NCBI GenBank assembly: GCA_041776485.1
Contig: JBHBQE010000006.1
Location: 124,001 to 188,000 of the forward strand
Reading direction: 5' to 3'
DNA from: JBHBQE01 sp041776485
Lineage (GTDB): Bacteria; Bacillota; Clostridia; Lachnospirales; Lachnospiraceae
DNA: 64,000 bases
Of the stretch, positions 44,969 to 53,606 are shown in pieces (within the stretch, counting starts at the first letter, position 1; every line of letters starts with the position of its first letter). A program made the translations under genes and the position numbers. The notes beneath the pieces are model-generated. The model ran no database searches. It saw only the letters and a program-made list of their open reading frames with translations, and had not been told where the DNA came from.

Positions 44969-45899
44969 TATAATTACTATGGGATTTTTAACTACCCTTG
45001 CAGCAGCTACAGTCAGGCTTGCGGTTCCTGTTATGTTTGCAGCTTTAGGAGAAACAATTGCTGAAAAGACAGGAATTTTAAATATAGGCATTGAGGGTGT
45101 AATGCTAAGCGGAGCATTTTTTGCCTTTGCAGGGGCATGGTACTTTAAAAGTCTTGCAATAGGGCTTATTTGCGGAATGCTTGGGGGAGTATTTATTTCC
45201 TCTATCCATGGATTTATTACTATTAATATGGCAAAGGATCAATCTGTAAGCGGATTGGCGTTAAACATTTTTGCTCTGGGATTTACCAGCTATTTTTTTA
45301 AGCTTATGCAAAACGGTTCGGAATATCAGCAGGTAGATGAATTTGATGTTATTGAGATTCCTATTTGTTCAAAAATCCCTATATTAGGACAGGCTTTCTT
45401 TGCTCAGGATATATTAACCTATTTATTTTATATTCTTGTGATACTGGTATTTATATTTTATAGAAAAACAAATCTTGGACTATCCTTTTTTACTATAGGA
45501 GAAAATCCCAAGGCTGCAGATTCTGTAGGTATACCTGTACATAAATATCAATGGATTTCTATGATAGTAAATGGTATATTAGGTGGAATAGGCGGTGCAA
45601 ATCTGGTTCTTGTTCAATTAGGGGTATTTACTGAAAACATGACTTCAGGACGTGGATATATTGCATTGGCAGCAGTGATATTGGGGAGATATTCTCCGGC
45701 AGGAGTTTTTGCTGCAGCATTATTATTCGGTTTTGCGAATGCATTACAAATAAGACTGCAAACCATAGGAATTACCGTTTCACCATATATACTGGCAATG
45801 CTTCCCTATAGCATAACCTTATTTGCAATGCTTTTTGCCTCCGGAAAAAATAATAAGCCAGAGTCACTGGGGATTTCATTTATTAAAGGGAGCAGATAG
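44961..45899 (+). CDS. nucleoside-type ABC transporter permease (NupQ/YufQ-like)
   Basis: 312 residues, with hydrophobic helices throughout. The family pattern AALGETIAEKTGILNIGIEGVMLSGAF occurs near the N-terminus, and GRGYIALAAVILGRYSPAG near residue 230. Second permease of the importer, translationally coupled to the first. The MerR regulator gene follows after seven bases, in the same operon. Confidence 0.94.
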   Translation: MNDIITMGFLTTLAAATVRLAVPVMFAALGETIAEKTGILNIGIEGVMLSGAFFAFAGAWYFKSLAIGLICGMLGGVFISSIHGFITINMAKDQSVSGLALNIFALGFTSYFFKLMQNGSEYQQVDEFDVIEIPICSKIPILGQAFFAQDILTYLFYILVILVFIFYRKTNLGLSFFTIGENPKAADSVGIPVHKYQWISMIVNGILGGIGGANLVLVQLGVFTENMTSGRGYIALAAVILGRYSPAGVFAAALLFGFANALQIRLQTIGITVSPYILAMLPYSITLFAMLFASGKNNKPESLGISFIKGSR

Positions 45900-45906
45900 G
45901 CTTTAG

Positions 45907-46671
45907 ATGAAAGAATATTTTACAATAAAGGAAATTGGAAATCTCTTTGATATGAGCGTTCAGACTCTGCAATATTATGATAAAATCGGCTTATTTAAGC
46001 CTGTAACAAGGGGTGAGAATGGTTATAGGCACTATAAAATAGATCAGATGTATGAGCTGGCATATATAAAGTTCATGAGAAAAATGTCATATCATATATC
46101 AGAAATCCAGGATTTTTTAAAGGTCAGAACTGAGGCGGATTCTCTAAATCGCCTTTATGCACAAACGGAAATTATTTCCAAAAGATGTAATGAGCTTATG
46201 GAGATTAACAGAGCGATTTTCAGGAAAATTGATTTTGTAAGGGAAAAGATAAAAAGCATCGATTTAGACAATGTGAGCATTAAATCTGTTCCGGAGAAAA
46301 AATATATCCAGATAGGCAATGAAGAAAGCATATATATGTCGGATATATTTTATTTTTATCCGACGGTAGTATTTTATGATAAACAGGATAAGATATTCAG
46401 TGCAGAAATAACAGGAGATGATGAGGAAAATATTATTACAAAGGATAATATTTATACTATACCTGCCGGCAAATATTTGCTGGGATATCATAAGGGACCC
46501 TATATCGGAATAGTAGAAAAAGTTAAGGATATGAAAGCACTGTATCCCGATCTCGTATTTCCTGAATTAGCCATAAGCACAAATATTATTGACCAGTTTC
46601 TCGAAAAGGACGCAAAGAATTTTGTTACGGAAATTTTGATTCCCATAAATGGAAGGGTGCCCTCTGAATAA
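45907..46671 (+). CDS. MerR-family transcriptional regulator with GyrI-like effector domain
   Basis: 254 residues. The N-terminal MerR helix-turn-helix with wing (YFTIKEIGNLFDMSVQTLQYYDKIGLFKP, ENGYRHYKIDQ) precedes a dimerisation helix (about 75-125). The C-terminal GyrI-like ligand-binding domain contains IPAGKYLLGYHKGPY. This resembles BmrR/TipAL-type regulators that respond to small organic ligands. It is co-directional with the purine operon that starts from a MerR-type promoter about 6 kb upstream, the likely target. The ligand is unknown; a purine is a reasonable guess. Confidence 0.92.
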   Translation: MKEYFTIKEIGNLFDMSVQTLQYYDKIGLFKPVTRGENGYRHYKIDQMYELAYIKFMRKMSYHISEIQDFLKVRTEADSLNRLYAQTEIISKRCNELMEINRAIFRKIDFVREKIKSIDLDNVSIKSVPEKKYIQIGNEESIYMSDIFYFYPTVVFYDKQDKIFSAEITGDDEENIITKDNIYTIPAGKYLLGYHKGPYIGIVEKVKDMKALYPDLVFPELAISTNIIDQFLEKDAKNFVTEILIPINGRVPSE

Positions 46672-46781
46672 ATATTAGTATTTTGTGATTATTTTATCTG
46701 TGGTGATATTTTATGCAGTATACAGGGAAAACATTTTATGTTATCTAATTGCTACTCTATAAGTATAGAAAAGGTAAAAAT

Positions 46782-47510
46782 ATGGATGATTATAAAACGA
46801 GAAATATGGGTGATTTAGCAGGCGGTAATCCCTATTGGGGCAGAGGTATTGTTATTGGAAAAACCGGAAATAGTGCTAAGGCGGTAATTGCATATTTTAT
46901 AATGGGGAGAAGTGAAAACAGCCGAAACAGAATTTTTGTAAAGGAGGGAGAAGAACTTTTTACTCGTCCCTTTGAAAAAGCAAAGGTTTCAGATTCATCC
47001 CTTATAATATACAGAGCAATTGTAAGGCTTGGGAATAATCTGATTGTTACAAACGGTGATCATACGGACAGTATTTATACCTTTATTAATGCGGGAAAAA
47101 GCTTTGAGGCGGCATTAGAAACAAGAACCTTTGAACCGGATTTTCCAAATTTTACTCCAAGAATCAGTGGAACTATTAGTTTCATGGAAAATGATTTCCG
47201 CTATAAAATGAGTATATTGAAGTGTCTGGATGGTGAAGGAAATATATGCGGAAGATATTTCTATAATTATGAACCTGAGGATGGAGTGGGACATTTTATT
47301 CATACCTATGATGGAGATGGGGAGCCGCTGCCTGCATTTATAGGAGAGCCAAAAAGAATTTGCATACCTGAGAATATAGATGATTTTACCGGAGAAATTT
47401 GGGAAGGTCTAAATTATGACAACAAAATATCCTTGTATGTCAGATATACAGATATATACTCCGGAGAATATGAAGATAGATTAATTAATAAAAATCGGAG
47501 GCTGTCATGA
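46782..47510 (+). CDS. purO: IMP cyclohydrolase-like protein (PurO family)
   Basis: About 242 residues from ATG 46782 (AAAAGG upstream; an in-frame start at 46749 has none). The N-terminus NPYWGRGIVIGKTGNSAKAVIAYFIMGRSENSRNR fits the PurO-type IMP cyclohydrolase family, first known from archaea, which closes FAICAR to IMP. The next gene supplies FAICAR, so the pair replaces bifunctional PurH. A 110-base gap separates it from the MerR gene; no convincing separate promoter was found. Its stop overlaps the AICARFT start (ATGA). Confidence 0.83.
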   Translation: MDDYKTRNMGDLAGGNPYWGRGIVIGKTGNSAKAVIAYFIMGRSENSRNRIFVKEGEELFTRPFEKAKVSDSSLIIYRAIVRLGNNLIVTNGDHTDSIYTFINAGKSFEAALETRTFEPDFPNFTPRISGTISFMENDFRYKMSILKCLDGEGNICGRYFYNYEPEDGVGHFIHTYDGDGEPLPAFIGEPKRICIPENIDDFTGEIWEGLNYDNKISLYVRYTDIYSGEYEDRLINKNRRLS

Positions 47511-48691
47511 GGGAATTTATCCTAAAATACGGGTGCAATCCTAATCAAAAAAACGCCAGTATATATATGGAGCAGGGAGGAAAACTTCCAATTTCCATAT
47601 TAAACGGAACGCCGGGATATATAAATTTTCTGGATGCCTTTAACTCATGGCAGCTTGTAAAGGAGCTAAAAGAAGCAACAAAAGTGGCAGCAGCGACTTC
47701 ATTTAAACATGTTAGCCCTACCTCTGCGGCAATAGGAAAACCGTTAACAGAGGAAATGAAGCAGGCATATTTTGTAGAAGAAATTGAGGAGCTTAATCAA
47801 TCACAAATAGCCTGTGCCTATGCCAGAGCCAGAGGCACTGACAGGCTTTGTTCTTTCGGAGATTTTATAGCCCTTTCAGATATTTGTGATGAGGTAACTG
47901 CAAATTTAATAAAAAAAGAAGTATCTGACGGAATTATAGCACCGGGATTTACTGATAAAGCTCTTAAGATATTAAAGAGTAAGAAAAACGGCAGCTATAA
48001 TATAATTCAAATAGATCCTAATTACAGCGCCCCAAAGCAGGAAACAAGGCAGGTGTTTGGAATAACCTTTCAGCAAACCAGAAACAATCTTAGAATTGAC
48101 AGAAGTCTTATGGAAAATATTGTTACCGTAAACAGGGAACTGCCGGAATCAGCGGTTTTGGATATGGTAATTGCTATGATTGCTTTAAAATATACCCAGT
48201 CTAATTCCGTATGCTTTGCAAAGGAGGGTCAGTGCATAGGGATAGGTGCAGGGCAGCAGTCCAGAATACACTGTACAAGGCTTGCGGCCGCCAAGGCAGA
48301 TACCTGGTATCTCAGGCAAAGCGACAGAGTTCGCACACTTCCCTTTAAAGAGAATATACCAAGGGCAGTAAGGGACAATGTAATCGACAGCTATATAAAT
48401 GAATATGAAAAGGATGTTTGTGGAAATGGAAATTGGCAAAAGTATTTCAGTTCTCAGCCAAAGATATATACAAAGGAAGAAAAGAGAGAATATCTAAATT
48501 CCATGTCAGGTGCGGTTTTGGCATCAGACGCTTTCTTTCCATTTGGTGACAGTATTGAAAGGGCAAATTTAAGCGGTGTAAGCTATGTTGTATGCCCGGG
48601 TGGGTCAGTTAGAGATGAGGAAGTAATTGCTGCGGCTAATAAGTATAACATGGTAATGGTATTTAACGGTATCAGACTTTTTTGTCATTAA
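47507..48691 (+). CDS. purH: AICAR formyltransferase (monofunctional, PurH C-terminal type)
   Basis: 394 residues corresponding to the transformylase part of PurH, without the N-terminal IMP cyclohydrolase (MGS-like) domain. Key features are NPNQKNASIY at the start, SFKHVSPTSAAIG with the catalytic Lys-His pair near residue 66, and the C-terminal SDAFFPFGDSIERA and GVSYVVCPGGSVRDEEV. It transfers the formyl group from 10-formyl-THF to AICAR. It is translationally coupled to the PurO-like gene, giving the last two steps of IMP synthesis. Confidence 0.93.
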   Translation: MREFILKYGCNPNQKNASIYMEQGGKLPISILNGTPGYINFLDAFNSWQLVKELKEATKVAAATSFKHVSPTSAAIGKPLTEEMKQAYFVEEIEELNQSQIACAYARARGTDRLCSFGDFIALSDICDEVTANLIKKEVSDGIIAPGFTDKALKILKSKKNGSYNIIQIDPNYSAPKQETRQVFGITFQQTRNNLRIDRSLMENIVTVNRELPESAVLDMVIAMIALKYTQSNSVCFAKEGQCIGIGAGQQSRIHCTRLAAAKADTWYLRQSDRVRTLPFKENIPRAVRDNVIDSYINEYEKDVCGNGNWQKYFSSQPKIYTKEEKREYLNSMSGAVLASDAFFPFGDSIERANLSGVSYVVCPGGSVRDEEVIAAANKYNMVMVFNGIRLFCH

Positions 48692-48702
48692 AAACAGTGA
48701 GA

Positions 48703-49797
48703 TTAACTATGCCTGTATCTTTTTGCTCTCTCTGTAATATCAAAATCCGGGAATGCAGAGTTTACACATATATTGGTGTTTTGGAAGGTGTTTTTAAAAA
48801 GCGTAACAGTATCTTTATTTTTTGTAAAAATATAGATATTATTAGCTGGCAGCTTTTTAATATGCTCAATTCCCCTCTTTAATGATACAGGAACAATAGG
48901 ATAGAGAGGACCTTGAATGGCATTAGTAATAAGTGCCTTATTATCAGGGTGCAATATTACATGTGGTCCGATTTTAAGGGCTTTTTGAGATTTAGCACCG
49001 CCATATATAACATTATCCATGTTAATCATATTAACAAGTCTGTTATATTCAGATAAATCCGCTATTTTGCAGTAATCCTCCCCTATAAGGGGGTCACTTC
49101 CAATCTGTTTTTCAATAGACTCGCTAAGAGTTGAAATAAAAGTGCCAAGGATATCTTTATTTACATAAATTGTATCAGGTGAATTATATCTTTGTCCGCA
49201 GTCAATAGATTTGGAAAATACAAGGTTTTCCACGGCTTCATATAGATTAACATCTTTGTCAATGTATATGGGGTTTGGATTTGTGTCCTTATCAATATGA
49301 TAAATATAATCAAATTCCAAAGGAAGAAGTCTTTTGCTATCAAAATTTGGATTGAATACAAACACATATTTTTTAAAAAGAGCTTCTTTTATAATATCCT
49401 GTATAATATATGAGGTATGCAAAACCTTTGGATTAGTCATAAGCATAATACAATTTCCTGAATATATACATGCAATGATTTCTCTGAGGGTTGTGAGCAT
49501 GGGAAGAGTATGGGGCATAAACAGCAATACATTCCCCAAGCCGTTTTGGGCAGCGCGTTCTTTCTTTAGCCTGTTCAGTAAAAAATCTATTTCTATTATG
49601 ATCGGATTGATTTCGCTGTTTATACTTTCAAATGGTGATTTCCCTAAATCCCTGTACAATGCTTTACATATATTTCCTTTATGTGTCAGAATAGAATTTT
49701 TTATACGAAACAAAGCCTGCCTTTTGAATTTAAGGCTGTCATGTTTGCCTGTATTATAAAAATCTCTTTGCAACGCCAATAATTCCTGTAATTTCAT
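48703..49797 (-). CDS. degenerate aldehyde dehydrogenase homologue, catalytic Cys absent
   Basis: About 365 residues from ATG 49797 on the minus strand. The order of motifs follows class 3 aldehyde dehydrogenases: KLQELLALQRDFYNTGK, ALYRDLGKSPFES, a substrate-loop region (NGLGNVLLFMPHTLPML), then SIDCGQRYNSPDTIYVN and QGPLYPIVPV. In active enzymes the third motif is GQxCxxPD with the nucleophilic Cys; here Tyr stands in its place. The catalytic Glu region and the EIFGP motif are also altered, and the protein is about 90 residues short. It is probably a pseudoenzyme or decaying gene. It is convergent with the AICARFT gene, 11 bases apart. Confidence 0.7.
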   Translation of the reverse strand: MKLQELLALQRDFYNTGKHDSLKFKRQALFRIKNSILTHKGNICKALYRDLGKSPFESINSEINPIIIEIDFLLNRLKKERAAQNGLGNVLLFMPHTLPMLTTLREIIACIYSGNCIMLMTNPKVLHTSYIIQDIIKEALFKKYVFVFNPNFDSKRLLPLEFDYIYHIDKDTNPNPIYIDKDVNLYEAVENLVFSKSIDCGQRYNSPDTIYVNKDILGTFISTLSESIEKQIGSDPLIGEDYCKIADLSEYNRLVNMINMDNVIYGGAKSQKALKIGPHVILHPDNKALITNAIQGPLYPIVPVSLKRGIEHIKKLPANNIYIFTKNKDTVTLFKNTFQNTNICVNSAFPDFDITERAKRYRHS

Positions 49798-49966
49798 AAT
49801 ATATAAATAATATTCCTCACCTATTGATAGATATAACAGTCTAAATATTATCAAAATGTATCAATAAAAATCAATAGCTGTATAGAGATATTAATTGATT
49901 AAATATATGTTAATATGTTATCATTAATAATTGTAATAAATTTTAAAAGGAATTAGGATTTTGATT

Positions 49967-50341
49967 ATGGAAAAATTTGCAGAAACATTTCGGTATATCT
50001 TCTCAGATAAGATATTCTTAGGTCTTTTTGGATGGTGTGTCACTCCAATATACAATAGTATAGCAAGAAGCAGTGCGCCGATAGTGGCTGATATTTTACT
50101 TTTTTTGGTGGAATGCTTGTTCTATGGATTGGTTATTGTTCTAATTGTTAAGCTTTCAGACAGGCTGCTTAGTAAGAACAGGAAAAAGAAAGAAAAACCT
50201 GTAAAGGAAGCTAAAAAGGAGAGTGAAAGCAAAGGAGCTAATAATGCGAACACTGCTGATTCCATATATAACGAAGAAAAAAATTATACAAAGGATGTTT
50301 CAGAGAAACCTGAAAGCAGACCCTATAGGGAATATAAATAA
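49967..50341 (+). CDS. small membrane protein of unknown function
   Basis: 124 residues from ATG 49967 (TTG 49961 is in frame; AGGA lies about nine bases before the ATG). One strong transmembrane helix at about residues 38-65 follows a short amphipathic region (LGLFGWCVTPIYNSIARSS). The C-terminal half is a highly charged Lys/Glu-rich tail ending SRPYREYK, probably cytoplasmic. No family recognised. It is followed by a short terminator-like hairpin and is flanked by minus-strand genes, so it is probably monocistronic. Confidence 0.6.
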   Translation: MEKFAETFRYIFSDKIFLGLFGWCVTPIYNSIARSSAPIVADILLFLVECLFYGLVIVLIVKLSDRLLSKNRKKKEKPVKEAKKESESKGANNANTADSIYNEEKNYTKDVSEKPESRPYREYK

Positions 50342-50367
50342 TTGTGGATTATTTAAATAAATTGCGA

Positions 50368-50400
50368 CCCAGGAATTAAAAGTTCTTGGGGGTTTATATT
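50368..50400 (+). terminator. terminator of the small membrane protein gene
   Basis: CCCAGGAA (50368-50375) pairs with TTCTTGGG (50383-50390), one G-T pair, followed by GGTTTATATT. The tail is only moderately T-rich. Confidence 0.55.
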
Positions 50401-50430
50401 ATAAATATATCTTTCCGGGTGTATCTATAT

Positions 50431-50471
50431 ACAATAACAACCCCCTTGCCGTATTTTGTCCGGTAAGGGGG
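50431..50471 (-). terminator. terminator of eno
   Basis: On the minus strand CCCCCTTACCG pairs with CGGCAAGGGGG (plus 50441-50451 and 50461-50471, one G-T pair), followed by the T-rich TTGTTATTGT. It lies about 70 bases after the eno stop and may act on both strands. Confidence 0.75.
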
Positions 50472-50541
50472 TACATATCATTTGTTAAAACGGTTTCAGC
50501 TTAATTAAATTAAATAGTATTATCTGTAATTTAGCCTTGAT

Positions 50542-51837
50542 TTATTTAATATTAAAAGCATTTTTTCCGGGATAAACTGCCGCAGCACCGAGACTTTCTT
50601 CAATTCTAAGGAGCTGGTTATATTTGGCAACACGCTCAGACCTTGAGGGTGCTCCGGTTTTAATCTGGCAGGTATTTAGTGCTACAGCTAAATCTCCTAT
50701 TGTAGTGTCTTCAGTTTCCCCGGATCTGTGAGATGTAACAGCGGTAAATCCTGCTTTATGAGCCATTTTAATAGCTTCAAGAGTTTCAGAAATGGAGCCT
50801 ATCTGGTTAAGCTTAATAAGGATTGAGTTACCGCAGCCCTCGGCAATACCCTTGGATAGACGCTTGGTGTTGGTAACAAAAAGGTCATCGCCGACCAGCT
50901 GAACCTTATTACCAAGACGCTGTGTAAGCAGCTTCCAGCCATCCCAGTCCTCCTCATCTAATGCGTCCTCGATGGAAATAATCGGATATTTATTAACTAA
51001 TGACTCCCAATGATTAATAAGCTCCTCAGAGGTGTATTCTGTACCTGCCTTGGGAAGCTTGTAATGTCCCTTGCCCTTTTCGCTTTTCCACTCAGAGGCG
51101 GCGGCGTCCATAGCAATCATAAAGTCGCTTCCGGGGGTAAAGCCCGCTTTTTTAATTGCCTCTAAAATTGTTTCAATTGTTTCCTCATCACTTGAAAGAT
51201 TAGGTGCAAATCCACCCTCATCACCAACTGATGTGGCAAGTCCCCTGGATTTAAGTATGGAAGCAAGAGAGTGGAACACCTCGGCACACCATCTTAAACA
51301 TTCTTTAAAATCAGGGGCACCTACAGGCATGATCATAAATTCCTGTGTATCTACAGTGTTGGTAGCATGAGCACCGCCGTTTAATATATTCATCATAGGC
51401 ACAGGAAGACGGTTGCCTGAAATCCCGCCCAGGAAACGATACAAAGGTATCTCGAGAGACATGGAGGCTGCTCTTGCACAGGCTATGGAAACAGCCAATA
51501 TGGCATTTGCTCCAAGCTTTGATTTATCGCTGGTACCGTCTAATTTAATCATGGCATTATCAATAGCGTAAATATCACTGGCATCCATCCCAACCAGTAC
51601 ATCCGCAATAGGGCCGTTAATATTGGAAACAGCGTTTAACACACCCTTTCCCAGATATCTGCTTTTGTCATTATCACGAAGCTCCAAAGCTTCAAATTCT
51701 CCTGTGGAAGCGCCGCTGGGGGCAGTACCTCTTGCAACTGTTCCATCTACAAGGGTAACCTCAGCCTCAACTGTAGGATTGCCTCTGGAGTCAAGAATTT
51801 CACGTCCGATTACCTGTTCAATATCCATGTAGCTCAT
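50542..51837 (-). CDS. eno: enolase
   Basis: 431 residues, full length. It begins MSYMDIEQVIGREILDSRGNPTVEAEV. It carries the catalytic Glu region GDEGGFAP, metal ligands in AMDAAASE and SIEDALDEEDW, the catalytic Lys in LIKLNQIGS and the SHRSGETED loop. It converts 2-phosphoglycerate to PEP. A GAGGAG ribosome site precedes the ATG. Its leader holds a hairpin and an extended -10 promoter. It stands apart from the gap-pgk-tpiA operon, unlike in Bacillus. Confidence 0.98.
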   Translation of the reverse strand: MSYMDIEQVIGREILDSRGNPTVEAEVTLVDGTVARGTAPSGASTGEFEALELRDNDKSRYLGKGVLNAVSNINGPIADVLVGMDASDIYAIDNAMIKLDGTSDKSKLGANAILAVSIACARAASMSLEIPLYRFLGGISGNRLPVPMMNILNGGAHATNTVDTQEFMIMPVGAPDFKECLRWCAEVFHSLASILKSRGLATSVGDEGGFAPNLSSDEETIETILEAIKKAGFTPGSDFMIAMDAAASEWKSEKGKGHYKLPKAGTEYTSEELINHWESLVNKYPIISIEDALDEEDWDGWKLLTQRLGNKVQLVGDDLFVTNTKRLSKGIAEGCGNSILIKLNQIGSISETLEAIKMAHKAGFTAVTSHRSGETEDTTIGDLAVALNTCQIKTGAPSRSERVAKYNQLLRIEESLGAAAVYPGKNAFNIK

Positions 51838-51869
51838 AAAATCTCCTCTCTTTAAAGAAAATATAGTTA

Positions 51870-51914
51870 AACACCTTAAAAATCAGGTGTTAATCTGCAA
51901 CAAGCTAAAGTATA
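51870..51914 (-). promoter_or_regulatory. eno promoter (extended -10) and leader hairpin
   Basis: On the minus strand TGATATACT gives an extended -10 (TATACT at plus 51909-51914) without a good -35 box. The leader then forms AACACCT/AGGTGTT (plus 51885-51891 and 51870-51876), seven pairs around an eight-base loop, between the promoter and the ribosome site. No T run follows, so it may affect mRNA stability. Confidence 0.5.
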
Positions 51915-51941
51915 TCATATTTATTTTGTGTATTGTAAATA

Positions 51942-53516
51942 TTATGCTTTTCCGTTACCCCAAATTCCCTTTGTCAATATGCTAAAAAGTCCTTGAGATT
52001 GATTTTTATATTCAAGTCCCGAAAGTATTAATTTTTCAACTTTTATCCTGTCAATATTATCTGTATCCACTGTAAGAGGATTATCAGATAAAATAACCAT
52101 ATCGGCAGATTTCCCAGCTTCAAGAGAGCCAAAGTCCTTTTCATCAAATGTGGCATAATAGCCGTTATAGGTTGCCATTCTAATGGCATCCATTACAGAG
52201 ACCCGTTGATTCTTATTGGAGTGATTAACAGCCTTATATATCCATTGTATGGGGTTTGGACTGGTACAGGGGGCGTCGCTGCCGAGGGATACGATACAGC
52301 CGTTATCCATAAAGGTTTTTATTGGATTAAGCTTGTCGGTTCTGTCTTCTCCAAGTATATCCGTAATATATTCTAACGGTTCCTGTCTCCAGTCATCAAA
52401 TGCTATCTGCATAGGAAGCTGGATATTATATTTTTTACAGATTTCAATTCCTTCCCGGGTTGGAAGACAAGCATGTATTATGCCGTGCCTATGATCCTGT
52501 CTTGAAAAGTCGTCTAATGCCGCTTTTAATGCTCTGGTTGCCTGGTCAAAGGCTCTGTCTCCGATTGCATGCATTTCTATCTGCAGACCAAGACGGTTTG
52601 CTCTTTTACAAAAATCTATAACCTTGTCATCACTGTAGTAAAGTATACCAAAATTTTCCTTATCATTTATATATGCAGAGTTCATGGCAGCGTCCTGAGA
52701 ACCAAAGCAGCCGTCCAGTGCACATTGGAAGCAGCCGCCTATTCTGGGGAGCTTTCTTTTTGTGGCAGATTTTGTATCCAGTGACTGGGGGAAAACCCTT
52801 ATATTAAAGGAGCTTTCTACGCTTTTTGCAAATATTGTTTCTGTACTTATATCCAAATCAAAGGGGAAACCGACACCGCTTACAGTATGTATCATGCCAA
52901 TCCCCTGCTTGGCATAGAAATCTACGGCTCTTTGCATATTTTTAATAAGATTGGGTATGGAAATAGAATTACTTATATAGTCGGAAACGGCAAAAAATGC
53001 CTCCTGATTCATTTCACCGGTATCCGGATGGTAGCCCCTTAAATTTCTAACTTTATCATCAATTTTTTGAAGTAATTTAGAATTTACCACACAGGCATGC
53101 CCATCATATTTAACCATGAAAAAGGGTTTATCGGGACATACGCTGTCAAGCTCTTCTCTGCTTACCAGTCTTTTTTCAGAAACGGAGTAGGGTGAGGCAC
53201 CAAAGGCAATTAACATTTTTTCTTTGGAGTTTTCAGAAAATTCCTTAATCATTTTAAGGATTTCAGTGTTGGAATGTGCTTCCATAACATTCAATCCTGC
53301 GTTAAATATTGCAAATGAGGCGAAATGCTGGTGAGTATCTGCAAAGGATGGAAGAAGTGCCCTGTCACCGAGTTCAACTATATTAGGTTTGTCAGCATTA
53401 TATTTGTCAGGAAGTTCATTCCCTGTATAGAGAATTTTTCCATTATCCTCGACCAAATAGTTAAATACATTATTACTAGAATCTACAGTAATAATACTTC
53501 CATGATAAATAGTCAT
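51942..53516 (-). CDS. amidohydrolase of the YtcJ type
   Basis: 524 residues, amidohydrolase family 3. Metal-binding DTHQHF near residue 60, HAIGDRAFDQATRAL near 315, IIHACLPTREGIEI, and the Asp in VSLGSDAPCTSPNP near 415. YtcJ-like enzymes hydrolyse N-acyl or cyclic amide compounds; the natural substrate is usually unknown. The start ATG has AAAGGAAA upstream. It is divergent from alr and codirectional with eno, but separated from it by the eno promoter. Confidence 0.87.
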   Translation of the reverse strand: MTIYHGSIITVDSSNNVFNYLVEDNGKILYTGNELPDKYNADKPNIVELGDRALLPSFADTHQHFASFAIFNAGLNVMEAHSNTEILKMIKEFSENSKEKMLIAFGASPYSVSEKRLVSREELDSVCPDKPFFMVKYDGHACVVNSKLLQKIDDKVRNLRGYHPDTGEMNQEAFFAVSDYISNSISIPNLIKNMQRAVDFYAKQGIGMIHTVSGVGFPFDLDISTETIFAKSVESSFNIRVFPQSLDTKSATKRKLPRIGGCFQCALDGCFGSQDAAMNSAYINDKENFGILYYSDDKVIDFCKRANRLGLQIEMHAIGDRAFDQATRALKAALDDFSRQDHRHGIIHACLPTREGIEICKKYNIQLPMQIAFDDWRQEPLEYITDILGEDRTDKLNPIKTFMDNGCIVSLGSDAPCTSPNPIQWIYKAVNHSNKNQRVSVMDAIRMATYNGYYATFDEKDFGSLEAGKSADMVILSDNPLTVDTDNIDRIKVEKLILSGLEYKNQSQGLFSILTKGIWGNGKA

Positions 53517-53606
53517 ATTCTGTTTCCTTTCAACAAATCATCTGACAGTAGAATCATTTTTTCATAAACAGTAGGCAAAATCAATATAAAATGCTACCAT
53601 AGAAAA

